From Archivesica marissinica (taxonomy: Eukaryota; Mollusca; Bivalvia; Venerida; Vesicomyidae): DNA of 64,000 nucleotides. Of this stretch, positions 1 to 11,782 are shown piece by piece; position 1 is the first letter of the stretch; each line of letters begins with the position of its first letter. The position numbers and the translations under genes were made by a program. The stretch is from positions 51,825,450 through 51,889,449 of the forward strand of contig CM026401.1 in the NCBI GenBank assembly GCA_014843695.1. The letters run 5' to 3'. The notes below the pieces were generated by a model. The model made no database searches. It worked only from the letters and a program-made list of their open reading frames with translations, and was not told where the DNA came from.

Positions 1-113
1 TGGTTTATACATATTTACGCATTCATAATGTACAGTACATATTGTATACAGAATGAAAATGGATTTAATCGAAAGCTTAAAGCTTATTGAGATTATCTCC
101 ATTACATATCTAA
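1..113 (-). mobile_element. Short retroposon, SINE-7 family (copy 1)
   Basis: On the minus strand this reads through a block containing AAGCTTTCGATTAAATCC and ends in an A-rich tail and TATGTATAAACCA. It is the reverse complement of 8864-8967 with scattered changes. The other copies (8864-8967, 10451-10550, 38908-39039) have 11-12-bp target duplications, which marks a retroposon. Its outer end is cut by the window edge. Confidence 0.6.
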
Positions 114-261
114 ATGTGTGCACTATTGGCGACTAAGACGTAAACGTAAGACCAAAATATATAATAAGTGTATGAAATTATAGCTAGATAAACGGGGAAT
201 GGGGGGTGGGGTATAAAACGATGAAATAACATGGTGTATCACTATGCAAGCGCATCGTCCA

Positions 262-3200
262 TGTTTACATACACTGCTTTACGTGAAATACACTATTGGT
301 TTACGTGAAATACACTCGTTTACGTGAAATACACTCGTTTACGTGAAATACACTATTGGTTTACGTGAAATACACTCGTTTACGTGAAATACACTATTGG
401 TTTACGTGAAATACACTGCTTTACGTGAAATACACTACTGGTTTACGTGAAATACACTGGTTTACGTGAAATACACTGGTTTACGTGAAATACACTCGTT
501 TACGTGAAATACACTGGTTTACGTGAAATACACTCGTTTACGTGAAATACACTCGTTTACGTGAAATACACTGGTTTACGTGAAATACACTCGTTTATGT
601 GAAACACACTGCTTTACGTGAAATACACTGCTTTACGTGAAATACACTATTGGTTTACGTGAAACACACTGGTTTACGTGAAATACACTGCTTTACGTGA
701 AATACACTATTGGTTTGCGTGAAACACACTGGTTTACGTGAAATACACTGCTTTACGTGAAATACACTATTGGTTTACGTGAAATACACTCGTTTACGTG
801 AAATACACTCGTTTACGTGAAATACACTCGTTTACGTGAAATACACTGCTTTACGTGAAATACACTGGTTTACGTGAAATACACTCGTTTACGTGAAATA
901 CACCGGTTTACGTGAAATACACTGCTTTACGTGAAATACACCGGTTTACGTGAAATACACTGGTTTGCGTGAAATACACTGCTTTACGTGAAATACACCG
1001 GTTTACGTGAAAGTGAAATACACTGGTTTACGTGAAATACTCCGGTTTACGTGAAATACACTGCTTTACGTGAAATACACCGGTTTACGTGAAAGTGAAA
1101 TACACTATTGGTTTACGTGAAATACTCCGGTTACGTGAAATACACTGGTTTACGTGAAATACACCGGTTTACGTGAACTACACTCGTTTACGTGAAATAC
1201 ACTGGTTTACGCGAACTACACTATTGGTTTACGTGAAATACACTTGTTTACGCGAAATACACTACTGGTTTACATGAAATACACTGGTTTACGTGAAATA
1301 CACTATTGGTTTACGCGAAATACACTATTGGTTTACGTGAAATACACTGGTTTACGTGAAATACACTATTGGTTTACGCGAAATACACTCGTTTATGCGA
1401 AATACACTACTGGTTTACGTGAAATACACTATTGGTTTACGTGAAATACACTATTGGTTTACGTGAAATACACTGGTTTACGTGAAATACACTATTGGTT
1501 TACGTGAAATACACTCGTTTACGTGAAATACACTATTGGTTTACGCGAAATACACTATTGGTTTACGTGAAATACACTATTGGTTTACGCGAAATACACT
1601 CGTTTATGCGAAATACACTATTGGTTTAGGCGAAATACACTAGTTTACGCGAAATACACTATTGGTTTACGTGAAATACACTGGTTTACGTGAAATACAC
1701 TATTGGTTTACGTGAAATACACTATTGGTTTACGTGAAATACACTGGTTTACGCGAACTACACTATTGGTTTACGTGAAATACACTGGTTTACGTGAAAT
1801 ACACTATTGGTTTACGTGAAATACACTCGTTTACGTGAAATACACTATTGGTTTACGTGAAATACACTATTGGTTTACGTGAAATACACTGGTTTACGCG
1901 AACTACACTATTGGTTTACGTGAAATACACTGGTTTACGTGAAATACACTATTGGTTTACGTGAAATACACTCGTTTACGTGAAATACACTATTGGTTTA
2001 CGTGAAATACACTATTGGTTTACGTGAAATACACTGGTTTACGCGAACTACACTATTGGTTTACGTGAAATACACTGGTTTACGTGAAATACACTATTGG
2101 TTTACGTGAAATACACTCGTTTACGTGAAATACACTATTGGTTTACGTGAAATACACTATTGGTTTACGTGAAATACACTGGTTTACGCGAACTACACTA
2201 TTGGTTTACGTGAAATACACTGGTTTACGTGAAATACACTATTGGTTTACGTGAAATACACTCGTTTACGTGAAATACACTACTGGTTTACGTGAAATAC
2301 ACTATTGGTTTACGTGAAATACACTATTGGTTTACGTGAAATACACTGGTTTACGTGAACGTGAAATACACTGCTTTACGTGAAATACACTATTGGTTTG
2401 CGTGAAACACACTGGTTTACGTGAAATACACTGCTTTACGTGAAATACACTATTGGTTTACGTGAAATACACTCGTTTACGTGAAATACACTCGTTTACG
2501 TGAAATACACTCGTTTACGTGAAATACACTGCTTTACGTGAAATACACTGGTTTACGTGAAATACACTCGTTTACGTGAAATACACCGGTTTACGTGAAA
2601 TACACTGCTTTACGTGAAATACACCGGTTTACGTGAAATACACTGGTTTGCGTGAAATACACTGCTTTACGTGAAATACACCGGTTTACGTGAAAGTGAA
2701 ATACACTGGTTTACGTGAAATACTCCGGTTTACGTGAAATACACTGCTTTACGTGAAATACACCGGTTTACGTGAAAGTGAAATACACTATTGGTTTACG
2801 TGAAATACTCCGGTTACGTGAAATACACTGGTTTACGTGAAATACACCGGTTTACGTGAACTACACTCGTTTACGTGAAATACACTGGTTTACGCGAACT
2901 ACACTATTGGTTTACGTGAAATACACTTGTTTACGCGAAATACACTACTGGTTTACGTGAAATACACTGGTTTACGTGAAATACACTATTGGTTTACGCG
3001 AAATACACTATTGGTTTACGTGAAATACACTGGTTTACGTGAAATACACTATTGGTTTACGCGAAATACACTCGTTTACGTGAAATACACTATTGGTTTA
3101 CGTGAAATACACTGGTTTACGCGAACTACACTATTGGTTTACGTGAAATACACTGGTTTACGTGAAATACACTATTGGTTTACGTGAAATACACTCGTTT

Positions 3201-4392
3201 ACGTGAAATACACTATTGGTTTACGTGAAATACACTATTGGTTTACGTGAAATACACTGGTTTACGCGAACTACACTATTGGTTTACGTGAAATACACTG
3301 GTTTACGTGAAATACACTATTGGTTTACGTGAAATACACTCGTTTACGTGAAATACACTATTGGTTTACGTGAAATACACTATTGGTTTACGTGAAATAC
3401 ACTGGTTTACGCGAACTACACTATTGGTTTACGTGAAATACACTGGTTTACGTGAAATACACTATTGGTTTACGTGAAATACACTCGTTTACGTGAAATA
3501 CACTATTGGTTTACGTGAAATACACTATTGGTTTACGTGAAATACACTGGTTTACGCGAACTACACTATTGGTTTACGTGAAATACACTGGTTTACGTGA
3601 AATACACTATTGGTTTACGTGAAATACACTCGTGTACGTGAAATACACTATTGGTTTACGCGAAATACACTATTGGTTTACGCGAAATACACTCGTTTAT
3701 GCGAAATACACTATTGGTTTACGTGAAATACACTATTGGTTTACGTGAAATACACTCGTTTACGTGAAATACACTCGTTTACGTGAAATACGCTCGTTTA
3801 CGTGAAATACACTCGTTTACGTGAAATACACTATTGGTTTACGTGAAATACACTATTGGTTTACGTGAAATACACTGGTTTACGCGAACTACACTCGTTT
3901 AAGTGAAATACACTCGTTTACGTGAAATACACTCGTTTACGTGAAATACACTATTGGTTTACGTGAAATACACTATTGGTTTACGTGAAATACACTGGTT
4001 TACGCGAAATACACTCGTTTACGCGAAATACACTATTGGTTTACGTGAAATACACTATTGGTTTACGTGAAATACACTCGTTTACGTGAAATGCACTCGT
4101 TTACGTGAAATACACTCGTTTACGTGAAATACACTGGTTTATGTGAAATACACTGCTTTACGTGAAATATACTATTGGTTTACGTGAAATACACTCGTTT
4201 ACGTGAAATACACTGGTTTACGTGAAATACACTGCTTTACGTGAAATATACTATTGGTTTACGTGAAATACACTGGTTTACGTGAAATACACTCGTTTAT
4301 GTGAAATACACTCGTTTACGTGAAATACACTCGTTTACGTGAAATACACTGGTTTATGTGAAATACACTCGTTTACGTGAAATACACTATTA
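262..4392. repeat. Satellite A, 19/22-bp monomer array
   Basis: About 200 tandem copies of the core TTTACGTGAAATACACT, joined by 2-bp linkers (CG, GG or GC) or a 5-bp ATTGG linker, giving 19- and 22-bp monomers. Variants include TTTACGCGAACTACACT. Open frames inside the array are repeats of the monomer and are not genes. The array has a 145-bp higher-order unit and an internal segmental duplication (see findings). Confidence 0.97.
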
Positions 4393-4766
4393 TTGACAAC
4401 CATATACATAAACACAATGTGTCTTATCGTGTTTCATTGTCAGGGTGATATACTTAGTATAGTAATATTCTCGAGACGTAGCGTGCTTTTGACTGGCTCA
4501 TCAATTACAGTATATATATATACACCGAGTGGGCTTCGAACCTACATCGGTGAAGGACAAGTGATAAGTCAAAGATCTTATATATATATATGCATGACTA
4601 TCCAACATACCACAAAGCGTTGCCGTGGAGACGGAAAAGAAGAGAAATCTCGTGTATAACATGACAATCATCACGGGACTTGATCTATCATCCGGATCAG
4701 ATATAAACTTCCAAGATCGTTCCTAAAAGCACACAGATTGTTACATTTAAGGTGTATATATTGACA
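4393..4766. other. No gene seen; AT microsatellites
   Basis: Unique-looking sequence after satellite A with two short (TA)n runs near 4512 and 4580. I see no protein-like frame. Confidence 0.5.
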
Positions 4767-5056
4767 GTACCGTAGCCAGAGGGAAATTTCAACCGAGGCA
4801 ATCTAGGGGGGTTCGGGGGGCATGCTACCCCTTAAAATTGTTGGGCCATAGAAGCGATTGACTGCGTTTTCTGATTTAATGAGTTTATACGTATAATTAC
4901 GTACTGACCTTTCAGCTCTCTAGCAGACAAACATTTTATACAGCAAATGGATATTTTTTGCATTTTATTTATTTAATTTTTCATTTATTTTTTGATTTCT
5001 TTGGAACGTTTAACCGAGGAAGCTGCCTCGGGTGTGCATCAGTGTGGCTACGGGCC
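4767..5056. mobile_element. MITE-like element with short inverted ends
   Basis: The left end CCGTAGCCAGAGG is mirrored by TGGCTACGGGCC at the right end. Both ends adjoin an ACCGAGG motif (4791 and 5011). There is no coding content. A target duplication was not identified, so class and exact ends are tentative. Confidence 0.45.
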
Positions 5057-5069
5057 TGATTGACGGGTC

Positions 5070-5294
5070 AATGTTCAAGTGGTTAACACGCTGGACTGTG
5101 CATATATCCATCGCAGAATTTATTTTACCCTAATAACATTAACCGTAATTCGGATTGGACTATAAACCGATGCATCATGCTGTATCGGTGCTGTACACCC
5201 GGATAATAAAATAACCAGGGATGCTTCTGGGATGGGTAGAATAACCAGGGATGCTTCTGGGATGGGATATTGTCCTATATCTTGCACTATCCTC
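5070..5294 (+). mobile_element. SINE-4, diverged copy interrupted by SINE-1
   Basis: Begins with the tRNA-like head (GTGGTTAACACGCTGGACT) and carries degenerate body blocks ending in TGCACTATCCTC. It contains a 29-bp tandem duplication at about 5208-5265. The 3' part resumes after the SINE-1 insertion at 5305-5538, at about 5549. Confidence 0.6.
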
Positions 5295-5304
5295 AACTAT
5301 CCTC

Positions 5305-5538
5305 GGAAGTCGTGATAGCGCCGTGGATGCGCGCTCGCTTCAGGTGCGAACGGTCCGGAGTTCGAGCCTCACTGGAGCCTTTACGATTGTGCCCTTAGGC
5401 AAGGCATTTAAATTCCACGTTGCCTCCTCTCTCTCCCTCGTGGCGATGGATTCCATCAGGAATGAGGTATCGAGAGTGATTTATATAAGTTGAAATAACT
5501 TGTTTCGCAATCGAGCTAAAATAAATGTGTATAAACTA
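5305..5538 (+). mobile_element. SINE-1, full-length, 10-bp TSD
   Basis: A tRNA-like head (GTGATAGCGCCGTGGATGCG, B box GAGTTCGAGCC) is followed by the family body (TTAGGCAAGGCATTTAAATT) and the tail GAGAGTGATTTATATAAGTTG with an A-rich end. It is flanked by AACTATCCTC at 5295-5304 and 5539-5548, a clear target-site duplication. The insertion lies inside an older SINE-4. Confidence 0.9.
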
Positions 5539-5739
5539 AACTATCCTCAAAATAATTAAAATAATTTAAATATACTTCTGGATTCGTCGTCCCGATTAAC
5601 CAGGGGGCGTTGATAAATAAAACGTATCCAAAAATGTTAAGGACCCTACGATGGCCTATTTTGGGACGTTTTCTAATGTTGGTTGTAACTTGTTTTAACA
5701 ATTTTGCTATGTTCTACACATGTATGTATTTGTCTTATA

Positions 5740-5975
5740 CCGTTAAATGTTGTCAAGTGTTCGACTATCATCACTGATAGGCACGGGTACGAGCCCCGCC
5801 CAAGCCGTGTCTCTTTATATGAAAACGTTGGCAGTTTCTTACGGAGGTTTGGGCACCAAGTACTGATTAATCGCTGGAACCTGCCAAGGAAAGGTGTTGT
5901 TAGGTAAACTGCCCGTCGGAGATATAGCCCAAACTGGTGCTGATGCAGACTTAAAACCCGAACAAACAAACAACA
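5740..5975 (+). mobile_element. SINE-2, variant tail 2b
   Basis: Carries the SINE-2 body (ACTATCATCACTGATAGGCA, TTTCTTACGGAGGTTTGGGC, GGTGTTGTTAGGTAAACTG). It then switches to an alternative 3' tail (GATATAGCCCAAACTGGTGC) instead of the GTCGC...GCGAC tail of other copies. The same alternative tail occurs at 29340-29398. Confidence 0.75.
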
Positions 5976-6074
5976 GATCGACAGATATACATTTCTATTT
6001 CGGTTGTAAACATAGAATAGCACGGTATGTGCACACCATTAAAACAAACCTATTATCGGGACCATACTGCAATA

Positions 6075-6310
6075 GTTTATACAAATTTATTTTAGCTCGA
6101 TTGCGAAACAAGTTATTTCAACTTATATAAATCACTCTCGAGACCTCATTCCTGATGGAATCCATCGCCACGAGGGAGAGAGAAGAGACAACGTGGAATT
6201 TAAATGCCTTGCCTAAGGGCACAATCGTAACGGCTCCAGTGGGCTCGAACTCCGGACCTTTCGCACCTGAAGCGAACGCGCATCCACTGCGCTATCACGA
6301 CTTCCACCTC
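6075..6310 (-). mobile_element. SINE-1, full-length, 12-bp TSD
   Basis: Full head, body and tail on the minus strand, flanked by CATACTGCAATA at 6063-6074 and 6311-6322. Close in sequence to the copy at 5305. Confidence 0.9.
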
Positions 6311-6583
6311 CATACTGCAATATGATTTGATGTCTGCAGATTATTTGACAAAATTTAAGCATTCCAAGAAACTAAATGGCAGATATGCTAATGCACCATT
6401 CAGCAACTGCCTGTAGCTAAAACTAAACGTGTCCACACTAGGGCATTGCTTGAATGTTGTCGTGTGTGGTAATGTATGTCAGGACCACAGCCGCTTGTTT
6501 CAGTCAATCAAAAATACCGCTCTACCCTTATTGACTGAAACATGTGCCTGTGATCAGGACCTAGAAGTTTCTAATGTTGGCCG

Positions 6584-7228
6584 ACAGCCCTGGCGATTGC
6601 GATGAAAAGCGGGGTTTAACGACGGCGAGCTAGACCACTTGACCACTGAAGTTCTATATGGGAGGACAACAGTTATGGAGTACGACAAACTGAATGAACT
6701 GTGTTATATAAGGAGTTCGAGCCCCACTGGAGCCGTTACGATTGTGCCCTTAGGCAAGGCATTTAAATTCCACGTTGCCTCTTCTCTCTCCCTCGTGGCG
6801 ATGGATTCCATCAGGAATGAGGTCTCGAGAGTGATTAATAAGTTGAAATAAACCTAGAAACTGTTTCTTGGAGTTCATTGCTATGGTCGAACTATGACTA
6901 AGATGTCCGTACGTGTATAAACTTACGTCCATTCTATATGATGCGGTATAGATACCGGAGAAAACAAGGACGGTAGCTATGTACGACTGCACCAGTAAAA
7001 TTCTATTGACTTCTCGCTTCTGTATTTGATTTAGAAGTTGCACTGGTAATAAAACGAAAACAAAACAGATAGTGCATGTATATACACGTATGTATGATTA
7101 TTATATAACCTAGTTCATTCAGTTTGTCGTACTTCATACCTGTTGTCCTCCCATATAGAACTTCAGTGGCCAAGTGGTCTAGCTCGCCGTCGTTAAACCC
7201 CGCTTTTCATCGCAATCGCCAGGGCTGT
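6584..7228. mobile_element. Foldback element with 127-bp inverted arms
   Basis: 6584-6710 and 7102-7228 are inverted copies differing at a handful of positions. The 390-bp spacer starts exactly with a 5'-truncated SINE-1 (6711-6855) followed by unrecognised sequence. No transposase frame is visible, so this is a non-autonomous foldback or an inverted duplication. Confidence 0.7.
6711..6855 (+). mobile_element. SINE-1, 5'-truncated
   Basis: Starts at the B box (GGAGTTCGAGCCCCACTGG), keeps the body and tail, and ends GAGAGTGATTAATAAGTTG. It lies in the spacer of the foldback element. Confidence 0.8.
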
Positions 7229-7496
7229 CAATTCACTCACTATCAAGGACAAGTAATTTGTGAGAACATTGTCAATCGCTTACAGGGGTTGGAGAGTTGA
7301 GTATTGGTTCTTTGTGGTTCTTACCCAGTGAATATGGATGGGTGGTCTTACTCTCAGCCACAATAGCCTGACCTCCCAATAATAATCAGAAAATGATTGA
7401 TGATCAACAGAAAGAAAGAAACTATGCAATGGTGACTAGCAACAGGCAAACATGTTATGGTATCTATCATAAGTTTAGAGGGGAGAAAGAACGCGT

Positions 7497-7633
7497 ACAT
7501 TTCCGACTTCGTACATTTCCGTACGAAGACTTCGTACGTTTCCGACTTCGTACGTTTCCGACTTCGTACATTTCCGACTTCGTACGTTTCCGACTTCGTA
7601 CATACGTTTCCGACTTCGGTCGTTTCCGACTTA
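7497..7633. repeat. 15-bp minisatellite
   Basis: About nine tandem copies of TTTCCGACTTCGTAC with small indels. Frames through it (FRLRTFP and similar) are repeat artefacts. Confidence 0.9.
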
Positions 7634-8005
7634 ATCATAATTATGACATTTATCGAGGACGTGTCATTTTAAAAAGCCGAACAGCAAACTAATCTTAGCA
7701 AAGGGAGTATTTGAATTCAATAAGTCGCTGCACAACAAACCATCCGCTCATAGCACTCTTAGAGCGTTTAATAATACTTACTTGATATGATGATAACTAC
7801 AACAAGATTAATCGTCTGTAATACCAACATTCCGATAGATCCCTGAAATTAAAGAAAATAGAGAATGTTAGGCTACCGTACTATCTCATATATATAAATC
7901 TGAATTTATTAGGCATTCATTGGAGCTGGAGAAAATATACCAGGCGATAAACTTTTCTTCATTAGCAGTGCCTAATAAACCTGTAATACTAGCGACATAT
8001 CAATA
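7634..8005. other. No feature seen
   Basis: AT-rich sequence with no protein-like frame and no match to the repeat families of the window. Confidence 0.4.
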
Positions 8006-8250
8006 AAGTCGAGTGGTTAATGTCGCTGACTTGTATACCACTGTAACCTATCATCACTGATGGTCACGGATTCGAGCCATGTTCAGACCGTGTTTCTTTT
8101 TATGAAACAGTTGGTAGTTTCTTACGGAGGTCGGTGCACCAAGTACTGGTTGACCCTTTGAGCCTGACCAGTAAAGGTGTTGTTAGGTAAACTATCCATC
8201 ACTCAAATGGGAAACCGGTTGCGACGTTAAATAAACTTAAATTAAAAATA
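8006..8250 (+). mobile_element. SINE-2, near full-length
   Basis: The tRNA-like head (GTCGAGTGGTTAATGTCGC), body (TGTAACCTATCATCACTGAT) and 3' tail with the GTCGC/GCGAC pairing (CATCACTCAAATGGGAAACC ... GCGACGTTAAATAAAC) are all visible. Confidence 0.85.
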
Positions 8251-8411
8251 ATAATTGTTCGTACAAACTGTAAAGCCTTGTGTTTGTCTTCGTCCGTTTA
8301 CGGCAGGTTGTCCACTAGTGTAAGCATTACCAGGCACACAAGCTGCAACATAATATGGTAGCAAATGATGTGATGGTGATTTCGTAATAAATGGAAAGAT
8401 TTGTTGCGGTT

Positions 8412-8628
8412 ACCCTAGCCTGGGTTCCAGTCTGTCGATTTTTCACTTTTTTAACTTCTGGCAAAATGACAGCCTGGGCAAACCTGATTTCATAGCGTAG
8501 CGCCACCTACACACCATATGATCAGAAACTCAATATGGCCCAATTAATAGTCTCGGTGTTAAAATATATGTATTTGACTGTCCATGCAAAATATATCGAC
8601 GCCTGTTCCCAGGCTACGGTTACCCAAA
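8412..8628. mobile_element. MITE-like element with CCTAGCCTGGG-type ends
   Basis: TACCCTAGCCTGGGTTCCAG at the left is mirrored by GTTCCCAGGCTACGGTTACC at the right. The interior is non-coding. Confidence 0.5.
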
Positions 8629-8863
8629 CGAACTAGCTGTGCAGGGACACGTGTGTGGTGTTAATGATAGGCCACTACTGTTCCTAGCTATATCCTGACG
8701 AAAGGAACTCGTACACAACCGTAAACTATGGGGATATTAAGTTTCATTAAATTCCCATCCATTTGGTACAGAGAACTGGCTCTGGACGGATTGCCGGACG
8801 CACGAGGTCAACATGACATCCCTACCAGCACTCCGGTTGGAATAATAAGGGACCAAACTAATG

Positions 8864-8967
8864 GAGATAATCACAATAAGCTTTAAGCTTCCGATTAAAT
8901 CCATTTTCGTTTGTATAGCTATACAATAGATATGTACTGTACATAATGAACGAATAAATATGTTTAA
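8864..8967 (+). mobile_element. SINE-7 family, 12-bp TSD
   Basis: Flanked by ACCAAACTAATG at 8852-8863 and 8968-8979. It has a ~100-bp body (GATAATCACAATAAGCTTTA) ending AATAAATATGTTTAA, with the final ACC shared with the target duplication. Confidence 0.8.
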
Positions 8968-8979
8968 ACCAAACTAATG

Positions 8980-10027
8980 TTATTGACTATAAAAATGAGC
9001 AAAGATATGATTTACTGATGTTGAAAAATGTATTTGAAATATAGATAAAAACTTTAAAAAGTTTCTAACCGTTGTCATGGATTCAAATAAATGTTTTGGT
9101 GATTTTGTAAATATATATACACACTGGGTGGTTATTGTATAATCCTTTTATTACCTCCATATGAAGAGCACAAGTGAACATACATAATATACAATTTTAC
9201 ATGGACACATATACACATACATATATATAATACATATATACAAAGTAGTACACGTGTACAATAATGGTCATAAGAACTGACATAACCATGTAGCTATTAA
9301 TTAGTGTATACCGATCATCATAACTTGCCGAAACGAAATGCAAGGGAAAGATATGATGGTAGCGCACACAAAAGCTGATACAAGTGTTTATAACCAGAAC
9401 ACCATTCTTCAGTAGAGAAAACGGTTCAGGTACCTAAAAGCAACACAATAGTATGTAAAAAGAAGCAAACATGTTTAGATTACTGATGTACCACAACCTT
9501 AAGTTTGGAGCATTTGCCAGTGACTTGTGAGCTCCTGTATGCATTGGTTATATATGTGATCGTTAATATAACATGTTAATAATCAACAAGGATCAATTTA
9601 GATATATTATATATATTTTTTAATATCCTTTCATTATTGTAATATGGCGGTGAACTCAATATTGAGACCACCGCTAATAAGATCATGTTTTCGAATACCT
9701 AGACCTGTAGATGGTCTTATTATAGGGGTTTTACTGTATGAGTTTATAGGTTAAATATGTTATTTAATTCACTGATTCGTGATATGTTTTACACACATAC
9801 CGTTCAATACGTGTACGTGCATTCCATTAAGAATTATATATTAACCTCTGTGTTTATATATATATCTTTGTTTGTATTCTATTATATTATATTCTATTCA
9901 CGTTTGTGTATATGCATTTGAATAATTATGTGATTTAAATGTAGATAAAATATATACCGTTGCATTGATGAGACTTAGTGAAAACGTCAGCTCATGTCTG
10001 CATGTATGTGGATTTCATTAATTGTTA
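8980..10027. other. AT-rich region, no gene seen
   Basis: Contains CA/TA microsatellite stretches (about 9205-9245 and 9855-9900) and no protein-like frame. Confidence 0.4.
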
Positions 10028-10265
10028 TGTACTAGCTCAGTGGTTAGCGCGCTCACGTCTCACCAATGCAACCCGGGTTCGATCCTCTGACCGGAAAGTA
10101 TGTGAGATGGTACGGTGGTCGCCAAATCGGACAGGTGGGTTTTCTCCGGGTACTCCGGTTTCCACACACACGAATGACCACATTTACGCTTTCATCGGCG
10201 CCAACGAGAGTGATTAATATAAGTTGCTAAAACTTGATTCACACTCGTAAAATAAATAAAATTTA
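10028..10265 (+). mobile_element. SINE-3, full-length
   Basis: The tRNA-like head (CTCAGTGGTTAGCGCGCTCA, B box GGGTTCGATCC) is followed by the body GGACAGGTGGGTTTTCTCCG and the tail GAGAGTGATTAATATAAGTT. That tail is almost the same as the SINE-1 tail although head and body differ. Confidence 0.85.
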
Positions 10266-10450
10266 AACTTATGTATTTGTCTTAACGGAACCACATACAA
10301 AACTCAAACTATGTTGCTAATGGGCAAGACCTATCGTTTATTCATTGTAATGACGAGTACAAAAAAATGTTTTCAAATATCTTTGACTGTACTACGTACA
10401 TATAGTCGAATACACGAAACATAGCCTCGGCGCAGACCGAGATACACTTG

Positions 10451-10550
10451 GTTTAAACATATTTATTCGACATTATATAACATAATTTACTACAAATAAT
10501 TATGTACACAATAAATACAAGTGGATTGAAATGAAAGATAAAAGCTGAGA
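10451..10550 (-). mobile_element. SINE-7 family, 12-bp TSD
   Basis: Flanked by GAGATACACTTG at 10439-10450 and 10551-10562. The minus strand ends in AATAAATATGTTTAAAC. Confidence 0.8.
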
Positions 10551-10562
10551 GAGATACACTTG

Positions 10563-11159
10563 ACCATGCAGGGTAAAAACAAGAGTGTACCAAATCATTA
10601 GTGATATTGTAAAACTATGGAAATCTGTATCCAATGAACATCAGGGCTGTTTCACATATTTTACTAGCAACATATGTTTGATAGTAGATTAAAATATTTA
10701 TCAAAAGATAACATATTTGTAGAGCCTACTCAGTTTTACGATATATTGCATGATACTTATAACAATAACGAATCTGAATTCAATTCGATTTTAACATTTA
10801 AATCAATATGGAAACCCGTTCATAGACCCCATTCCCGAAATAATTCGAATAACGAAATTGCTTGCGAAATGATCTAAGCCGACATTACAATCACACCATA
10901 TCACATGACCAAGCACGCACTCACAGTCATGTGATCATCTTTATATGCACTCATTATTCGCACACACGGTTTTGTACCAAGCATCGGTAAGACACACGTT
11001 CTGGGCTATATTAGCGTAACGCACAGAACTTGAAATTATGTGAGTGTCAACTATTAAATGGGACATGTTTGTTACAATCGTCTACAGACACCGTTAAATC
11101 TCGAATTGTAAACAGTGCTCAAATGTACGATAGACCGATGGAGACATTCTCTATTACAT
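10563..11159. other. No gene seen
   Basis: AT-rich sequence leading into the 24-bp minisatellite. A 67-codon frame at 10674 has low-complexity N/S content and no recognisable family. Confidence 0.35.
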
Positions 11160-11697
11160 CATTTCTACCTCACGAATTCGACTTCATGAATATACACGAT
11201 TATATCATTTCTACATCATACGAATTCACCATTTCTACTTCATACGAATTTACGATTTCAACTTCATACGAATTCATCATTTCTACTTCATACGAATTCA
11301 TCATTTCTACTTCATACGAATTCACGATTTCTACTTCATACGATTCATCATTTCTACTTCATACGAATTCATCATTTCTACTTCATACGAATTCACGATT
11401 TCTACTTCGTACGAATTCGCAATTTCTACTTCATATGAATTCACGATTTCTACTTCATACGAATTCATCATTTCTACTTCATACGAATTCACGATTTCTA
11501 CTTCATACGAATTCACGATTTCAACTTCATACGAATTCATCATTTCTACTTCATACGAATTCACGATTTCAACTTCATACGAATTCATCATTTCTACTTC
11601 ATACGAATTCACGATTTCTACTTCATACGAATTCATCATTTCTACTTCATACGAATTCATCATTTCTACTTCATGAATACACGATTTCACCATTTCA
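11160..11697. repeat. 24-bp minisatellite, about 21 copies
   Basis: Tandem copies built around TTTCTACTTCATACGAATTC with alternating CACGA and ATCAT. Because 24 is divisible by 3, both strands stay open (plus: ISTSYEF repeats; minus: NSYEVEIV repeats). No signal peptide, conserved domain or splice context supports a gene. Confidence 0.93.
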
Positions 11698-11782
11698 TCT
11701 TCACCAATTAGCGATTTCATTCTCTCAACTTGACGAATTCGCTCACTAAGATATAAATGCGAGATTATCCCACATAATGTTT

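Noticed and set aside
1244..3187. Frames reading FTRNTLLVYVKYTGLREIHYW
   Set aside because: Direct translation of satellite A monomers.
5251..5493. Protein frame reading TIVPLGKAFKFHVASSLSLVAMDS
   Set aside because: The same peptide recurs wherever SINE-1 lies (6639, 25963, 26939), so it is SINE-derived.
5673..6023. 116-codon minus frame and similar ones at 29226-29521
   Set aside because: They overlap SINE-2 copies and share peptides with each other because of the repeat.
10030..10100. tRNA gene
   Set aside because: The A and B boxes belong to a SINE-3 head with body and shared tail attached. No intact cloverleaf with CCA-side pairing was seen. The same holds for the heads of SINE-1, -2, -4 and -5.
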